The notes under the pieces: model-generated
Databases searched by the model: none
Told to the model about the DNA's origin: nothing
What the model saw: only the letters and a program-made list of their open reading frames with translations
DNA from: Anaerolineaceae bacterium
Lineage (GTDB): Bacteria > Chloroflexota > Anaerolineae > Anaerolineales > E44-bin32
Direction: 5' to 3'
NCBI GenBank assembly: GCA_020350285.1
Contig: CP070708.1
Location: 766,506-799,126, forward strand
DNA: 32,621 bases
Position numbers and translations under genes: made by a program
Shown: positions 18,088 to 26,098 of the stretch, in pieces
How positions within the stretch are numbered: position 1 is the first letter of the stretch
Layout of the letters: the number at the start of each line of letters is the position of its first letter

Positions 18088-20283
18088 GTGCGTCAAGCCG
18101 AACGATCTCTCATCATCATATTGTTGTTGGGTTTGTGTTTCGGTCCTCTGACTGCATGTGGCCAGGAACCTTCCACCTTGGTTGAGACAACAGACCAATC
18201 AATTGATAGCACTTCTGCAAGCTCCCCCACTTCGATTCCTGTAGCGAATGTTCCTTCTGGACCACTCGGTGGCGGTACAGGATTCATCTCGTTTTCTTCT
18301 TATCGAGACGGGGAATCCGAAATCTATTCAATGAGTATTGAGGGATCAGATGTGGTTCGCTTGACAGATGATGATGCGCGTCTGAGCCAACCCGTGTGGT
18401 CACCTGATGGAAAGCGAATAGCCTTCGTCCGCCGAAGAGGTACGGAATACCGTGAAATCTATATGATGGATGCCGACGGTTCAGGGCGGGTACGCGTATT
18501 GACAAATTATCAATCCCTTGACATTGAACCCACTTGGTCACCAGATGGATCAAAGATCGCCTTTACTTCTTCAAGGGACAGTTATTACGGCTCAGGAGAT
18601 GAGAAAGTTACTGTTCTTAATATATACAGGGTTGACACACAAACACTGCAGCAGATGCAGTTGACAGATACTGAAGCATGGGATTCCTCACCCAGCTGGT
18701 CCCCTGACGGTAAAAAAATCGCTTTTCAGTCCTCCCGCGATGGCAATAATGAGATCTACGTAATGGCCGCTGATGGAACAGGACAATCAAACTTGACAAG
18801 AAACGCCGCCAGTGATGTAAGTCCCGCCTGGTCCCCCGACGGCAACAAGATCGCGTTCGTATCAGATCGTGATGGGGATGAAGATATCTATATCATGGAT
18901 GCCGATGGTTTGAACCAGGTCAAGCTGTTGGATCTTTCAGGCGAGGACAAATCACCCGCTTGGTCACCGGATGGTCAATACATTGCGTTCCACTCCGATG
19001 AGGATGGGGACTTCGAGATTTATTTGGTGAAGATCGATGGAACGGGATTGGTGAAGATGACCGATCACCATGACTTCGATGGATTCCCCTCGTGGCAGCC
19101 GCCTCCCTCCGGATTAGCCGTTGGTTCGACCTCCACAGAATTGGATCCTACGAATGTTCGCCTGATGCTTGATTTCAACCTGATGGACTGGTTAAGTGCG
19201 AATGCCATTCCATTAACGACAACTGAATCCGGACAGAGCCTAGGGGACCTCACTCCTTTAGGCGAATTGATCGGTGATGCCCATGTTGTCAATCTTGGAG
19301 GTTTGACCTTTGGAACGAGTGAATCCTTCACTATAAGGCAACGCATCCTCCAGTACTTGGTGACGGAACTAAGCTTCGACACGTTGGTTTTTGAGATCAG
19401 CCCAAAGGATGCGGCCGAGATCAACCATTATCTTCAGACAGGGGAAGGCAATCCTCGTGAATTATTAGCGGAACTTGATGATCCCCGATGGAATACTCAA
19501 GAAATGCTTGATATGCTCTGGTGGATGCGATTCCATAACCGTCAGCCAGGTAATGCACCAACGATAAGCCTTTATGGATTTGAAGTGGATACCCCATTTC
19601 TGCCCATGGATTTGGTTATAGCCAATCTGATGCAAATCGATCTCGGGGAAACTGGACGAAGAGAGCTTGTTTATAAATACTTGGGCGAGAGAAGTAGCCA
19701 AGTGGTTGAAAACGTTGGTCAGCTGCTTCGGCGTGTTGGCTATCAAGGCAAGTTTATCGTTTGGGAATACAACTACGATTTTTCTGGAGCTCTTCAGGAT
19801 GATCACTTATCCAATATCGCGTTTCATCCTTCCGTTGGTTCCATGCTAAGTGATATCTATGAAGAGGATCCTTTCACAATCGGCTTTGCCTTTGGCAGAG
19901 GGAGAATGACGGCCTTTGATTCCCTTTTAGAAGATAGGACGTTGATGTCCGTTCAGGTCTCTCCGGCGCCATCGGGTAGCTTTGAATGGTTTGCGCGCAG
20001 CACGGCCTTATCTGTTTTTGTCATCCCCATCAGACAGATCATCGATGAAGAAACACCCTCAACACTCTGGCTTGATCAACCACTCTTATCACGACTAAGC
20101 GTTGGTGTATCTCAAACTGGCGATCCGAACCAAGGTTTTCATCGCATTCGACTCGCACGTGTCTATGATGCCTTGGTGTACGTTGATCAAGTGACACCCA
20201 TCCAATTACTCACACCGCCGCCGGAAGTAGGGACAGAAAGCGTTGAACCTCCCTGTTCCGCAACGGGTATATGCACGCAGTGA
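18088..20283 (+). CDS. Lipoprotein with TolB-like propeller and degenerate erythromycin-esterase-like domain
   Basis: Exported lipoprotein of 731 residues with lipobox LTAC (Cys24). Residues about 68-345 hold six TolB/PD40 beta-propeller repeats, five of them with WSPDG and a last with WQPPP, together with ADG/IDG turns. Residues about 375-700 match the erythromycin esterase fold (GDAHVVNLGG, FDTLVFEIS, QTGEGNPRELL, WWMRFHN). Family members keep a GExxHG motif and a later WAHN. Here these read GGLTFG (Gly405 for Glu, Phe408 for His) and WEYN (Tyr561 for His), so the catalytic Glu and both His appear lost. A binding or scaffolding role outside the membrane is more likely than esterase activity. 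The GTG start has GGAG seven bases upstream. The propeller probably mediates protein or polymer contact. Confidence 0.8.
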   Translation: MRQAERSLIIILLLGLCFGPLTACGQEPSTLVETTDQSIDSTSASSPTSIPVANVPSGPLGGGTGFISFSSYRDGESEIYSMSIEGSDVVRLTDDDARLSQPVWSPDGKRIAFVRRRGTEYREIYMMDADGSGRVRVLTNYQSLDIEPTWSPDGSKIAFTSSRDSYYGSGDEKVTVLNIYRVDTQTLQQMQLTDTEAWDSSPSWSPDGKKIAFQSSRDGNNEIYVMAADGTGQSNLTRNAASDVSPAWSPDGNKIAFVSDRDGDEDIYIMDADGLNQVKLLDLSGEDKSPAWSPDGQYIAFHSDEDGDFEIYLVKIDGTGLVKMTDHHDFDGFPSWQPPPSGLAVGSTSTELDPTNVRLMLDFNLMDWLSANAIPLTTTESGQSLGDLTPLGELIGDAHVVNLGGLTFGTSESFTIRQRILQYLVTELSFDTLVFEISPKDAAEINHYLQTGEGNPRELLAELDDPRWNTQEMLDMLWWMRFHNRQPGNAPTISLYGFEVDTPFLPMDLVIANLMQIDLGETGRRELVYKYLGERSSQVVENVGQLLRRVGYQGKFIVWEYNYDFSGALQDDHLSNIAFHPSVGSMLSDIYEEDPFTIGFAFGRGRMTAFDSLLEDRTLMSVQVSPAPSGSFEWFARSTALSVFVIPIRQIIDEETPSTLWLDQPLLSRLSVGVSQTGDPNQGFHRIRLARVYDALVYVDQVTPIQLLTPPPEVGTESVEPPCSATGICTQ

Positions 20284-20350
20284 TGGTTTAGCCCATATCC
20301 CAATTCGGTTGTTGTATAAGGAAAATACAGATACTCCCTCTATCCCAACA

Positions 20351-20447
20351 ACGAGTTTCTTCGGCGCTGTGCGCCTCAGAATGACATACGAAGAGGGTAG
20401 TTCCTTTTTCTGTCATCTTGAGCGTCGCGAAGTGGAGCGAAGGATCT
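20351..20447. repeat. REP-like inverted repeat pair in intergenic region
   Basis: Two arms face each other: CTCAGAATGACA near 20375-20386 and TGTCATCTTGAG at 20411-20422, each with flanking sequence rich in TTCGGCGC or GCGAAG. The unit resembles the dispersed TGTCATTCTGAGCGnnGCGAAG intergenic repeat found in many bacterial genomes. It sits in the convergent gap between the lipoprotein and kinase genes and could fold into a transcript-stabilising stem. Confidence 0.55.
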
Positions 20448-20537
20448 CGTTTTCCGAATCCAAATGCTCCTGCAACTGCGAGAGAGTATCTTACGCATTG
20501 CAGTCAGGTACTGATCGTTGGTTTTTGAAGCTGAGAA

Positions 20538-23330
20538 CTATGGGAGATGAGCGACAAATTCAGCAGCAGGAATCTGGAAGGTGAACATATTCCTCCCACC
20601 ACCCGAGATCTCACCCCAGTGGTGAGTTTCAATTAAGATCGGCTCTTCCCCTTGGAAATTAAACAGTTCAACTTCTGTCCAACCTATGTTACCGCGTTCG
20701 ATGCGAAGTGTTAGTGTGCCATCCGGATTCATGTTTGTGAAGAGGATCTCGATGACAAGCTCTACTGCATCCCCCTCCTCTGCTCTCTGAATTGGTTGCT
20801 GGAGGAGGATATTCCCATCGAACACCTCAGCAACTTCAGCTTCATCGCTCGCTATGACAATACTCGGACGGATCCATGATGCCCCACTCACGATCTTGAA
20901 GACAGTCCAATCTGAGGTAGTCACCATACGAATTTGGGCTCGGTAGCGTGGGGGCCATTCGGTTTCGAGAAATACCTGGAGTAATTCTCGTGTGAGTCCC
21001 AGATACCCCTCTGGACCAAGGTCGCCATAATCGGCGTAGGTATATCCTTTTTGATTCTTTATCCCCATGATCGCCGGTTCGATTTGCGTCCCTTCATGCC
21101 ATTCATTGAAGGAGGTGATCGTGATCATTTGAGGTTCCACACCGACACCAAGTGCAGCTGTCCATTGTTCTTCGTAGGTTGCGCCGCCTCGACGATCTAC
21201 AAAATCGCTCGGTGGATAACCTATTCGCTTAGCAGAGAAACCGGGTAGAACACTTGGGACGTACCAGGCCTGCTGAGGGATGTTCTGAGCCCAGTTAAAG
21301 CTCGAGGGTTCAACGTGCAAAGTCGCGTAATTATAAATTCCATCAAAATGTCCACGATCAATCCAACTGATATCTGTTGTGTTGGCGATCACCAAACCGC
21401 CATCGGGCATTGCATGAATTGCCTCTATAGCATCCAACCATTCTTCTGGTTCGACTGGCTCTTCATCAGGATTTGGATGGTAGATGTTCCAGATGAAGAA
21501 TAAACCCTTCGGGCGGTCATCATGGCTCCAGCGACTTTGAGCAGGTGTACGGAAAAAGGCTGGATGCTCCCCATATCGACGGTAAAGGTATTCGATATCA
21601 TCGACGACTCTACCTGTTGAGCGTCCTCCGTAGGGTTCAATATGAAAGGCTACTTTGAGGCCATATCGTTCCGCCATTTCGAGCAGGAGAAGTACGGCCT
21701 CATCCTCGAGGGAACCTTGTCCCCACCATGAAGTGATGACAACACCGACACCTGCCCGGCGAAGCCAATCAAAGTGGTGTGCCACCGCTAAGGGATCAAA
21801 AGAACTGTAAGGACCTAAAAGTGGATAATAATCACTGCTGATATCGAGCGGTGGATTGAAGTCCCCATCACCCCAATGGACCCAGTGCTCATGATGCTCT
21901 GGGTTGCTGTACCAGGGGTAATAAAATGCACCGACCCGGTAGGAGGGATTAGGGCCTTCCACGGGTGGAAAGGGTTCAGTCGGTACTGGTTTTGGTTCTT
22001 CTGGTGGGAGTGGTGTGGCGGGTGGAATTGTGGGGCGGGGGGTTACTGAAGGTTGTGATACCGGCAGGGCGGTGAACAGATCTCTCCCCGCGGTGAGCAA
22101 ACCGATAACGACGATCCCGATGATGATCACGCCACCGCCAACCCAACCCCAGATGGGAACCTTGAACCGCTTCTCCTTGACAACAGGGGGTGGTTTTGGG
22201 CGGACATCCACAACTGGCATCTCTGGTTCTGCGATCTCAGGTTCGACCACCGTCTCATCAATCTCGGGTTCTGAGACTTCAAGCTCTAGAGCGATTGGAG
22301 CTTCTGGGACGGGTTCTTTCTTCTCTTCTTCAACTTCCGTTGGTTCGATGATCTCTTTTTCCTCAGCGATCACATCCTCTGCGGGAAGCGTCCTTTTTTC
22401 TTCTACCAGGATCTCTTCGAAGGTAACGACCTCTTCCTCAATGATGTCAATTTCCTCCGGCGCTACAACATCCTCCTCCACTGCTGAGATCTCCTCTGGC
22501 GTGGGAACCACCTTATCGATCGCTATGGTCCTTTTGAGTTCTACAGCCAATTCGCCAGCTGTTGCTTGCCTGCCTTCACGATCCTTGGATAGTACGCGCT
22601 CGATGAGTGTTACGAAGTTAGGTTGTAGATCCGGCCTGGTGTCGAGGATATTGGGTATGGGCTCTGTAATGTGTTTAATCGCCACGGCTATCGGTGTGTC
22701 AGCATCGTAAGGTGGTTTCCCGCACAGCATTTCGAAAAGGACCACACCGAGTGCGTATATGTCGCTACGCTGATCAAGCTCACGATCGCCGCGTGCTTGT
22801 TCAGGGCTCATATAAGCTGGAGTGCCAATGATCCCGCCCCCGGTATAGGTAGTTGTCTCTTGGGTAAGTTTCACGATGCCGAAGTCGGTAAGGAATGCAT
22901 CGCCCCGGTGGTCAAACAAAATATTTCCAGGCTTTATGTCGCGATGGATGATCCCTCGCTCGTGTGCTTCATCCAGGGCGGAGGCGAGTCGGGAGATGAT
23001 ATTCGATATCTCATCCAGTGAAAGGGGACCTTCCTCCATCCTATCGATTAAGGATCCCCCAACCATGTGGCGCATGACGAGGTAGGGTTGACCGTCTTCC
23101 TCCCCGAAGTCGTAGACGGGGACGATGGCCCCATGCTCAAGTGAAGCGATGGTTTTCGCCTCACGTGAAAAGCGCGCAATGAAAGTTGGGTCGTGAAGGA
23201 ATGCCCGGGGAAGTAATTTGACCGCTACGTCGCGCTCGAATCTCGGATCATGTGCGAGGAAAACCGTCGACATCCCGCCTCGACCGAGTTCGGAGAGGAT
23301 TTCATAGCGGCCGATCTTACGGAGTGTCAC
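20538..23330 (-). CDS. Ser/Thr protein kinase fused to an extracytoplasmic GH99-like glycosidase domain
   Basis: Single-pass membrane protein of 930 residues. Residues 1-268 are a complete Hanks-type kinase: glycine loop GRGGMS, Lys38, catalytic HRDIKPGN (Asp131), DFG (149-151), a Thr-rich activation loop (159-163) and GTPAYMSPEQ. A Glu/Pro-rich linker (about 275-388) leads to one TM helix (about 395-413) and a Pro-rich stalk. Residues about 465-760 match GH99-like endo-mannosidase/mannanase domains: FYYPWY, HWVHWG, SWWG, AFHIEPY (Glu565, expected catalytic position) and ITSFNEWHEGTQIE (Glu743, Glu746). A beta-rich tail follows. Bacterial kinases of this class usually carry PASTA or propeller sensors outside; here a glycan hydrolase fold takes that place, suggesting glycan sensing or hydrolysis linked to phosphorylation inside. 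It starts at GTG after GGGTGG. No partner phosphatase gene is adjacent. Confidence 0.88.
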   Translation of the reverse strand: MTLRKIGRYEILSELGRGGMSTVFLAHDPRFERDVAVKLLPRAFLHDPTFIARFSREAKTIASLEHGAIVPVYDFGEEDGQPYLVMRHMVGGSLIDRMEEGPLSLDEISNIISRLASALDEAHERGIIHRDIKPGNILFDHRGDAFLTDFGIVKLTQETTTYTGGGIIGTPAYMSPEQARGDRELDQRSDIYALGVVLFEMLCGKPPYDADTPIAVAIKHITEPIPNILDTRPDLQPNFVTLIERVLSKDREGRQATAGELAVELKRTIAIDKVVPTPEEISAVEEDVVAPEEIDIIEEEVVTFEEILVEEKRTLPAEDVIAEEKEIIEPTEVEEEKKEPVPEAPIALELEVSEPEIDETVVEPEIAEPEMPVVDVRPKPPPVVKEKRFKVPIWGWVGGGVIIIGIVVIGLLTAGRDLFTALPVSQPSVTPRPTIPPATPLPPEEPKPVPTEPFPPVEGPNPSYRVGAFYYPWYSNPEHHEHWVHWGDGDFNPPLDISSDYYPLLGPYSSFDPLAVAHHFDWLRRAGVGVVITSWWGQGSLEDEAVLLLLEMAERYGLKVAFHIEPYGGRSTGRVVDDIEYLYRRYGEHPAFFRTPAQSRWSHDDRPKGLFFIWNIYHPNPDEEPVEPEEWLDAIEAIHAMPDGGLVIANTTDISWIDRGHFDGIYNYATLHVEPSSFNWAQNIPQQAWYVPSVLPGFSAKRIGYPPSDFVDRRGGATYEEQWTAALGVGVEPQMITITSFNEWHEGTQIEPAIMGIKNQKGYTYADYGDLGPEGYLGLTRELLQVFLETEWPPRYRAQIRMVTTSDWTVFKIVSGASWIRPSIVIASDEAEVAEVFDGNILLQQPIQRAEEGDAVELVIEILFTNMNPDGTLTLRIERGNIGWTEVELFNFQGEEPILIETHHWGEISGGGRNMFTFQIPAAEFVAHLP

Positions 23331-23389
23331 TTTTCCACCCTTACGAAGTCGTGAACCTATACGATGAATAGCTACATGTGGATAGTACC

Positions 23390-23401
23390 ATTATATGTCA
23401 A
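23390..23401 (-). promoter_or_regulatory. TATAAT box upstream of the kinase-GH99 gene
   Basis: On the minus strand a perfect TATAAT (23395-23390) lies about 60 bases before the GTG start. It directly abuts a perfect TTGACA (23401-23396) with no spacer, so the TTGACA cannot serve as its -35. A sequence 17 bases upstream is a poor -35 match. It is a plausible -10 only. Confidence 0.3.
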
Positions 23402-23617
23402 TGTGGGCGATGAGGCGTAGATGAGTCGGATATTAGATAGTGGAAAGACTGTGAGGAGGGATGAAGATGAAAAGGTGAATCGCGTTTCTTAATTATTTGA
23501 CAGATACAGAGGCTTAATTACGAGATTTAAGTTCATCCATTAATATTAAACGTGTACTAATGTCCAAAAGATGAATACGACTGTTCATCAAAAAAAGATG
23601 AGGGCAGTTTAATTCAA

Positions 23618-24841
23618 TTAGCTACGAATGAATCCCATTAACTTTTCGCGCCGTGACAGCGTACTTAAACGTCTCAACGCTTTAGCCTGAATCTGTCTCA
23701 CACGCTCCCTTGTAATCCCCATTTTTTCTCCAGCTTCCTGCAACGTGTGCATCCGCTCACCCCAAAGACCAAACCTCAGTTGGAGGACACGTACTTCCCT
23801 GGCGGGCAATTCTTCTAGAACTTCTTGTACGTTTTCTTCTAATAGACTCATTGTGGCGCTTTCTTCTGGCATGAGTGAGTTTGTATCCTCGATGAAATCG
23901 CCTAGTTGAGCATCATCTTCATCACCTACCGGCAGCTCCAAGGATAGCGTTCGTCGAGAGAAACGGATCATCTTTTTGACTTTTAATGGCGTTTCTCCTA
24001 ACTTCTCAGCTAACTCTTCTATCGTGGGGTCGCGACCAAGTTTCTGGGTCAATTGGTGCCTAGTGCGGTACATTTTGCTTACGCGATCACCCATATGTAC
24101 TGGCAAACGAATCGTCCGTCCCTGGTCAGCGATCGCGCGGGTAACGGCCTGACGGATCCACCAGGTGGCGTAAGTAGAAAATTTGAAACCCCGATGATGG
24201 TCATATTTCTTCGTCGCTCTCATCAAACCAATATGACCTTCCTGGATTAAATCCAACAATGGAACACCTCGCCCCATGTACTTCTTTGCGACACTGAAAA
24301 CCAGACGCAAGTTAGCCAGAATCAGATGTCCACGTGCAGCTTGACCGTTTTCGATCTGGTGTGTCAATTGGGTGCGCTTTTTTGATGAAATTGATCCTGT
24401 AGCTAGTTTCTTGCTCGCCTCTCTCCCCAGCTCAATACGCTTGGCCAATTCAACCTCTTCTTCGCGTTTTAGAAGGGGTACACGACTGGCTTGGCTGAGA
24501 TAAACACCCATCATGTCACCCGCATCGATGGCTTCCATTACGTCGCCCGTTTCAAATTCAGGCTCAGCCCGGGTTGTGACACTGGTTTCATCCTCTTTTG
24601 TTCTTGAAACGTCAATTTGTCTCTGAAGTTGCTCCAACCCATTATCTGAGTATGGAATACCTGCTGACAGGAGTTCAGCGAAGGCGTCCTCAAGCAAATC
24701 CAGATTCTCTTCGGCTTGAGGAAGGGCTTTAAGAATATCTTCGAGAAGTACATACCCTTGATCTTCACCAAGTTCAATAAGTCGCTCAATGACGGCAATT
24801 TCTTCTGTACCCTCGTTATCTTTCAGCGTTTCATTCAACAC
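23618..24841 (-). CDS. rpoD: RNA polymerase primary-type sigma factor (sigma70 group 1/2)
   Basis: Sigma factor of 407 residues directing RNA polymerase to -35/-10 promoters. A region 1.1-like N-terminus (about 1-65) is followed by region 1.2 ([13 protein letters not shown]), the core region 2 ([45 protein letters not shown]), region 3 ([12 protein letters not shown]) and region 4 with the -35-binding helix-turn-helix ([17 protein letters not shown]). The presence of region 1.1 and the full length indicate a housekeeping or close group 2 factor; which of these cannot be told without the rest of the genome. The GTG start has AAAGGA six bases upstream. A 16-codon upstream frame overlaps this start. 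The promoters noted in this window are of the type such a factor recognises. Confidence 0.92.
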   Translation of the reverse strand: MLNETLKDNEGTEEIAVIERLIELGEDQGYVLLEDILKALPQAEENLDLLEDAFAELLSAGIPYSDNGLEQLQRQIDVSRTKEDETSVTTRAEPEFETGDVMEAIDAGDMMGVYLSQASRVPLLKREEEVELAKRIELGREASKKLATGSISSKKRTQLTHQIENGQAARGHLILANLRLVFSVAKKYMGRGVPLLDLIQEGHIGLMRATKKYDHHRGFKFSTYATWWIRQAVTRAIADQGRTIRLPVHMGDRVSKMYRTRHQLTQKLGRDPTIEELAEKLGETPLKVKKMIRFSRRTLSLELPVGDEDDAQLGDFIEDTNSLMPEESATMSLLEENVQEVLEELPAREVRVLQLRFGLWGERMHTLQEAGEKMGITRERVRQIQAKALRRLSTLSRREKLMGFIRS

Positions 24842-24885
24842 TTTCCGTCCTTTTTCGTGCTTGACGTTATTTCTTCGGGATTCAT
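24835..24885 (-). CDS. Possible 16-codon leader ORF overlapping the sigma factor start
   Basis: An ATG at 24885, preceded by GAGGCGG, opens a 16-codon frame encoding [16 protein letters not shown]. Its TGA (24837-24835) overlaps the GTG start of the sigma factor by seven bases in another frame. Such an arrangement can couple or limit translation of the downstream gene. It may also be chance; no homologue is known to me. Confidence 0.3.
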   Translation of the reverse strand: MNPEEITSSTKKDGKC

Positions 24886-25201
24886 CGTGAACCGCCTCTA
24901 TATTAGTTTACCCTACATACATGATTTAATATGGGATTCGAGGAATATGCGGTTGGTTCCTGACCTACACAGGCTGTAGTGAGCTGCAAGATGTTATCAC
25001 TCCATACGGTGAGGGATTGTGCGACTTAACCTTTATTCGAAACCGTCACAACCACACATACACAGTTCGCTTCCACATGATCGATTTCATGTTTAACTCA
25101 CTGAGGTACACGCGCCCTTGTGAATTGAGTTCTCTTTCCGCTGCTTACTATTCACTTCCCCCTCTCGCTTAAGATCGAAACCCTTAACAGGCTTGAATCC
25201 T
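24886..25201. other. 316-bp non-coding stretch upstream of the sigma factor gene
   Basis: I see no convincing gene, tRNA or terminator here. AT-rich tracts near 24900-24935 could hold the sigma factor promoter, but no hexamer pair stands out. A short partial palindrome (CATGATCGATTTCATG, near 25076-25091) is the only visible structure. Confidence 0.5.
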
Positions 25202-25366
25202 CTATGTCGATATTTCAAACCATGGCTCAAGACGCCTGATCTTCTCTAGTAACTCTCTTCTCGTTGCAGAGGTTTGTGCTTTTTCCAACTTAGCTTTGAG
25301 CTTATGTAATTTCCGACGACGACGTTGTCGCCTGCGGAGTTTTCTATCCTTCTCTCTCATTGGCAT
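25202..25366 (-). CDS. Small basic protein, DUF6800-like
   Basis: A 54-residue protein, strongly basic in its first third (MPMREKDRKLRRRQRRRRKL) and followed by a helical KLKAKLEKA...RRELLEKIRRLEP segment. The pattern of an Arg/Lys-rich start, a Leu-heptad helix and a terminal IRRLEP-type motif recalls the DUF6800 family of about 55-residue proteins; the match is from memory and not certain. Its function is unknown. The charge and size would suit RNA or ribosome binding. It lies 90 bases downstream of rpmJ on the same strand, so it may be part of the same transcript. The first Met (25366) and the Met two codons later are both possible starts. Confidence 0.7.
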   Translation of the reverse strand: MPMREKDRKLRRRQRRRRKLHKLKAKLEKAQTSATRRELLEKIRRLEPWFEIST

Positions 25367-25456
25367 TGACTTGTCTACCCTTTATATAAATTGGGGGAAA
25401 GGTCTGGGCAACTTTATAAACCGTCCAAGCTGAATCCATCCAATGTGAAACCTGGA

Positions 25457-25570
25457 TCAGCCTTGTCGTTGCTTGTGTTTGGGGTTCTTACAAACGACAT
25501 ATACCTTGCCACGTCTTCGGACAATTTTGCAGTTTTTGCACCGCTTTTTGACGGAGCTTTTAACCTTCAT
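25457..25570 (-). CDS. rpmJ: 50S ribosomal protein bL36 (zinc-binding form)
   Basis: A 37-residue protein beginning [15 protein letters not shown] and ending NPKHKQRQG, a clear bL36. The zinc ligands Cys11, Cys14, Cys27 and His32 are all present, so this is the C+ form that needs zinc. It is a late-assembling component of the large ribosomal subunit near the peptidyl transferase region. The start ATG is 11 bases after the rpmI stop, and the only Shine-Dalgarno-like sequence is the weak GGATGAAAG overlapping the gap, so its translation may depend on coupling to rpmI. Most bacteria keep rpmJ in the spc/alpha ribosomal cluster; here it is paired with rpmI. Confidence 0.95.
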   Translation of the reverse strand: MKVKSSVKKRCKNCKIVRRRGKVYVVCKNPKHKQRQG

Positions 25571-25581
25571 CTTTCATCCAT

Positions 25582-25824
25582 TTACCGACCAAGAGACGGA
25601 GCCAACCTTTTAATGGTTTGTCTGATCTTGGACGATTCAACTTCGAGCATGCGTGACATCATTCGTTTCGCTCTTTTTGACTTGCGTCTTCGGTAATGTC
25701 CCTGACTCCCCTTGGTGCGCATGATTTTGCCACTACCGGTTTTCCGAAACCTTTTGGCAGTTGCCTTATGCGTTTTTAATTTATACTTCTTGTTCTTCTT
25801 CCCCCGCTTCTTTCTTGGGCTCAT
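25582..25824 (-). CDS. rpmI: 50S ribosomal protein bL35
   Basis: An 80-residue very basic protein. The core KLKTHKATAKRFRKTGSGKI near residue 15 and the tail IKRLAPSLG are diagnostic of bL35. It is about 14 residues longer at the N-terminus than typical because of a Lys/Arg-rich extension (MSPRKKRGKKNKKY) with no later Met to start from. The ATG is preceded by AAAGGGAG at a good spacing, so the extension is probably real. In most bacteria rpmI lies between infC and rplT; neither is present here, and rpmJ follows instead. The promoter should lie in the 200-bp divergent region towards the hybrid kinase gene, but no good hexamer pair was found. Confidence 0.95.
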   Translation of the reverse strand: MSPRKKRGKKNKKYKLKTHKATAKRFRKTGSGKIMRTKGSQGHYRRRKSKRAKRMMSRMLEVESSKIRQTIKRLAPSLGR

Positions 25825-25992
25825 TTTCTACTCCCTTTGACTGCAAATCTCACCATTACCACTAATCAATTACGAAGTATCCGAACCGATTACACCCAGA
25901 AGAGATCTGTTTAAGTGTCTCCATGGAATAAAAGCCAGCCCACCCAATAACTATAAGAAATCGTCCTATCAAACCCATCTCAAATTAGAGAA

Positions 25993-26010
25993 GTTTCTTG
26001 CGGAAATCTT
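25993..26010. repeat. 18-bp element, copy 1 (upstream of hybrid kinase promoter)
   Basis: GTTTCTTGCGGAAATCTT is repeated exactly, in inverse orientation, at 28493-28510. This copy ends 19 bases upstream of the -35 box at 26030, a typical activator position. It contains TCTT twice with an 11-base period, as expected of OmpR/PhoB-type direct-repeat sites. It also lies about 170 bases upstream of rpmI on the other strand. A regulatory role is inferred. Confidence 0.55.
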
Positions 26011-26029
26011 ACAGATCTCGCGTCTAACT

Positions 26030-26058
26030 TTGACCTACTGGATATGTCTTGTTAGAAT
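26030..26058 (+). promoter_or_regulatory. Sigma70-type promoter of the hybrid kinase-regulator gene
   Basis: TTGACC (26030-26035) and TAGAAT (26053-26058) are separated by exactly 17 bases, a near-consensus pair. The expected transcript start is near 26065, about 34 bases before the ATG at 26099. The TTG that would start a longer reading frame is part of this -35 box. Confidence 0.65.
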
Positions 26059-26098
26059 GGTCCTTATGGTAGTCTTAGGAAGGCTGGGGAGTGCCAGA

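Noticed and set aside
23580..23612. Terminator after the sigma factor gene
   Set aside because: CTCATC/GATGA around a run of T forms only a 5-bp stem with the T-run in the loop, not after the stem.
26030..26098. Longer start for the hybrid kinase with a hydrophobic N-terminus
   Set aside because: This segment is the promoter (TTGACC-17-TAGAAT) and 5' leader. GGGAG precedes the ATG at 26099.
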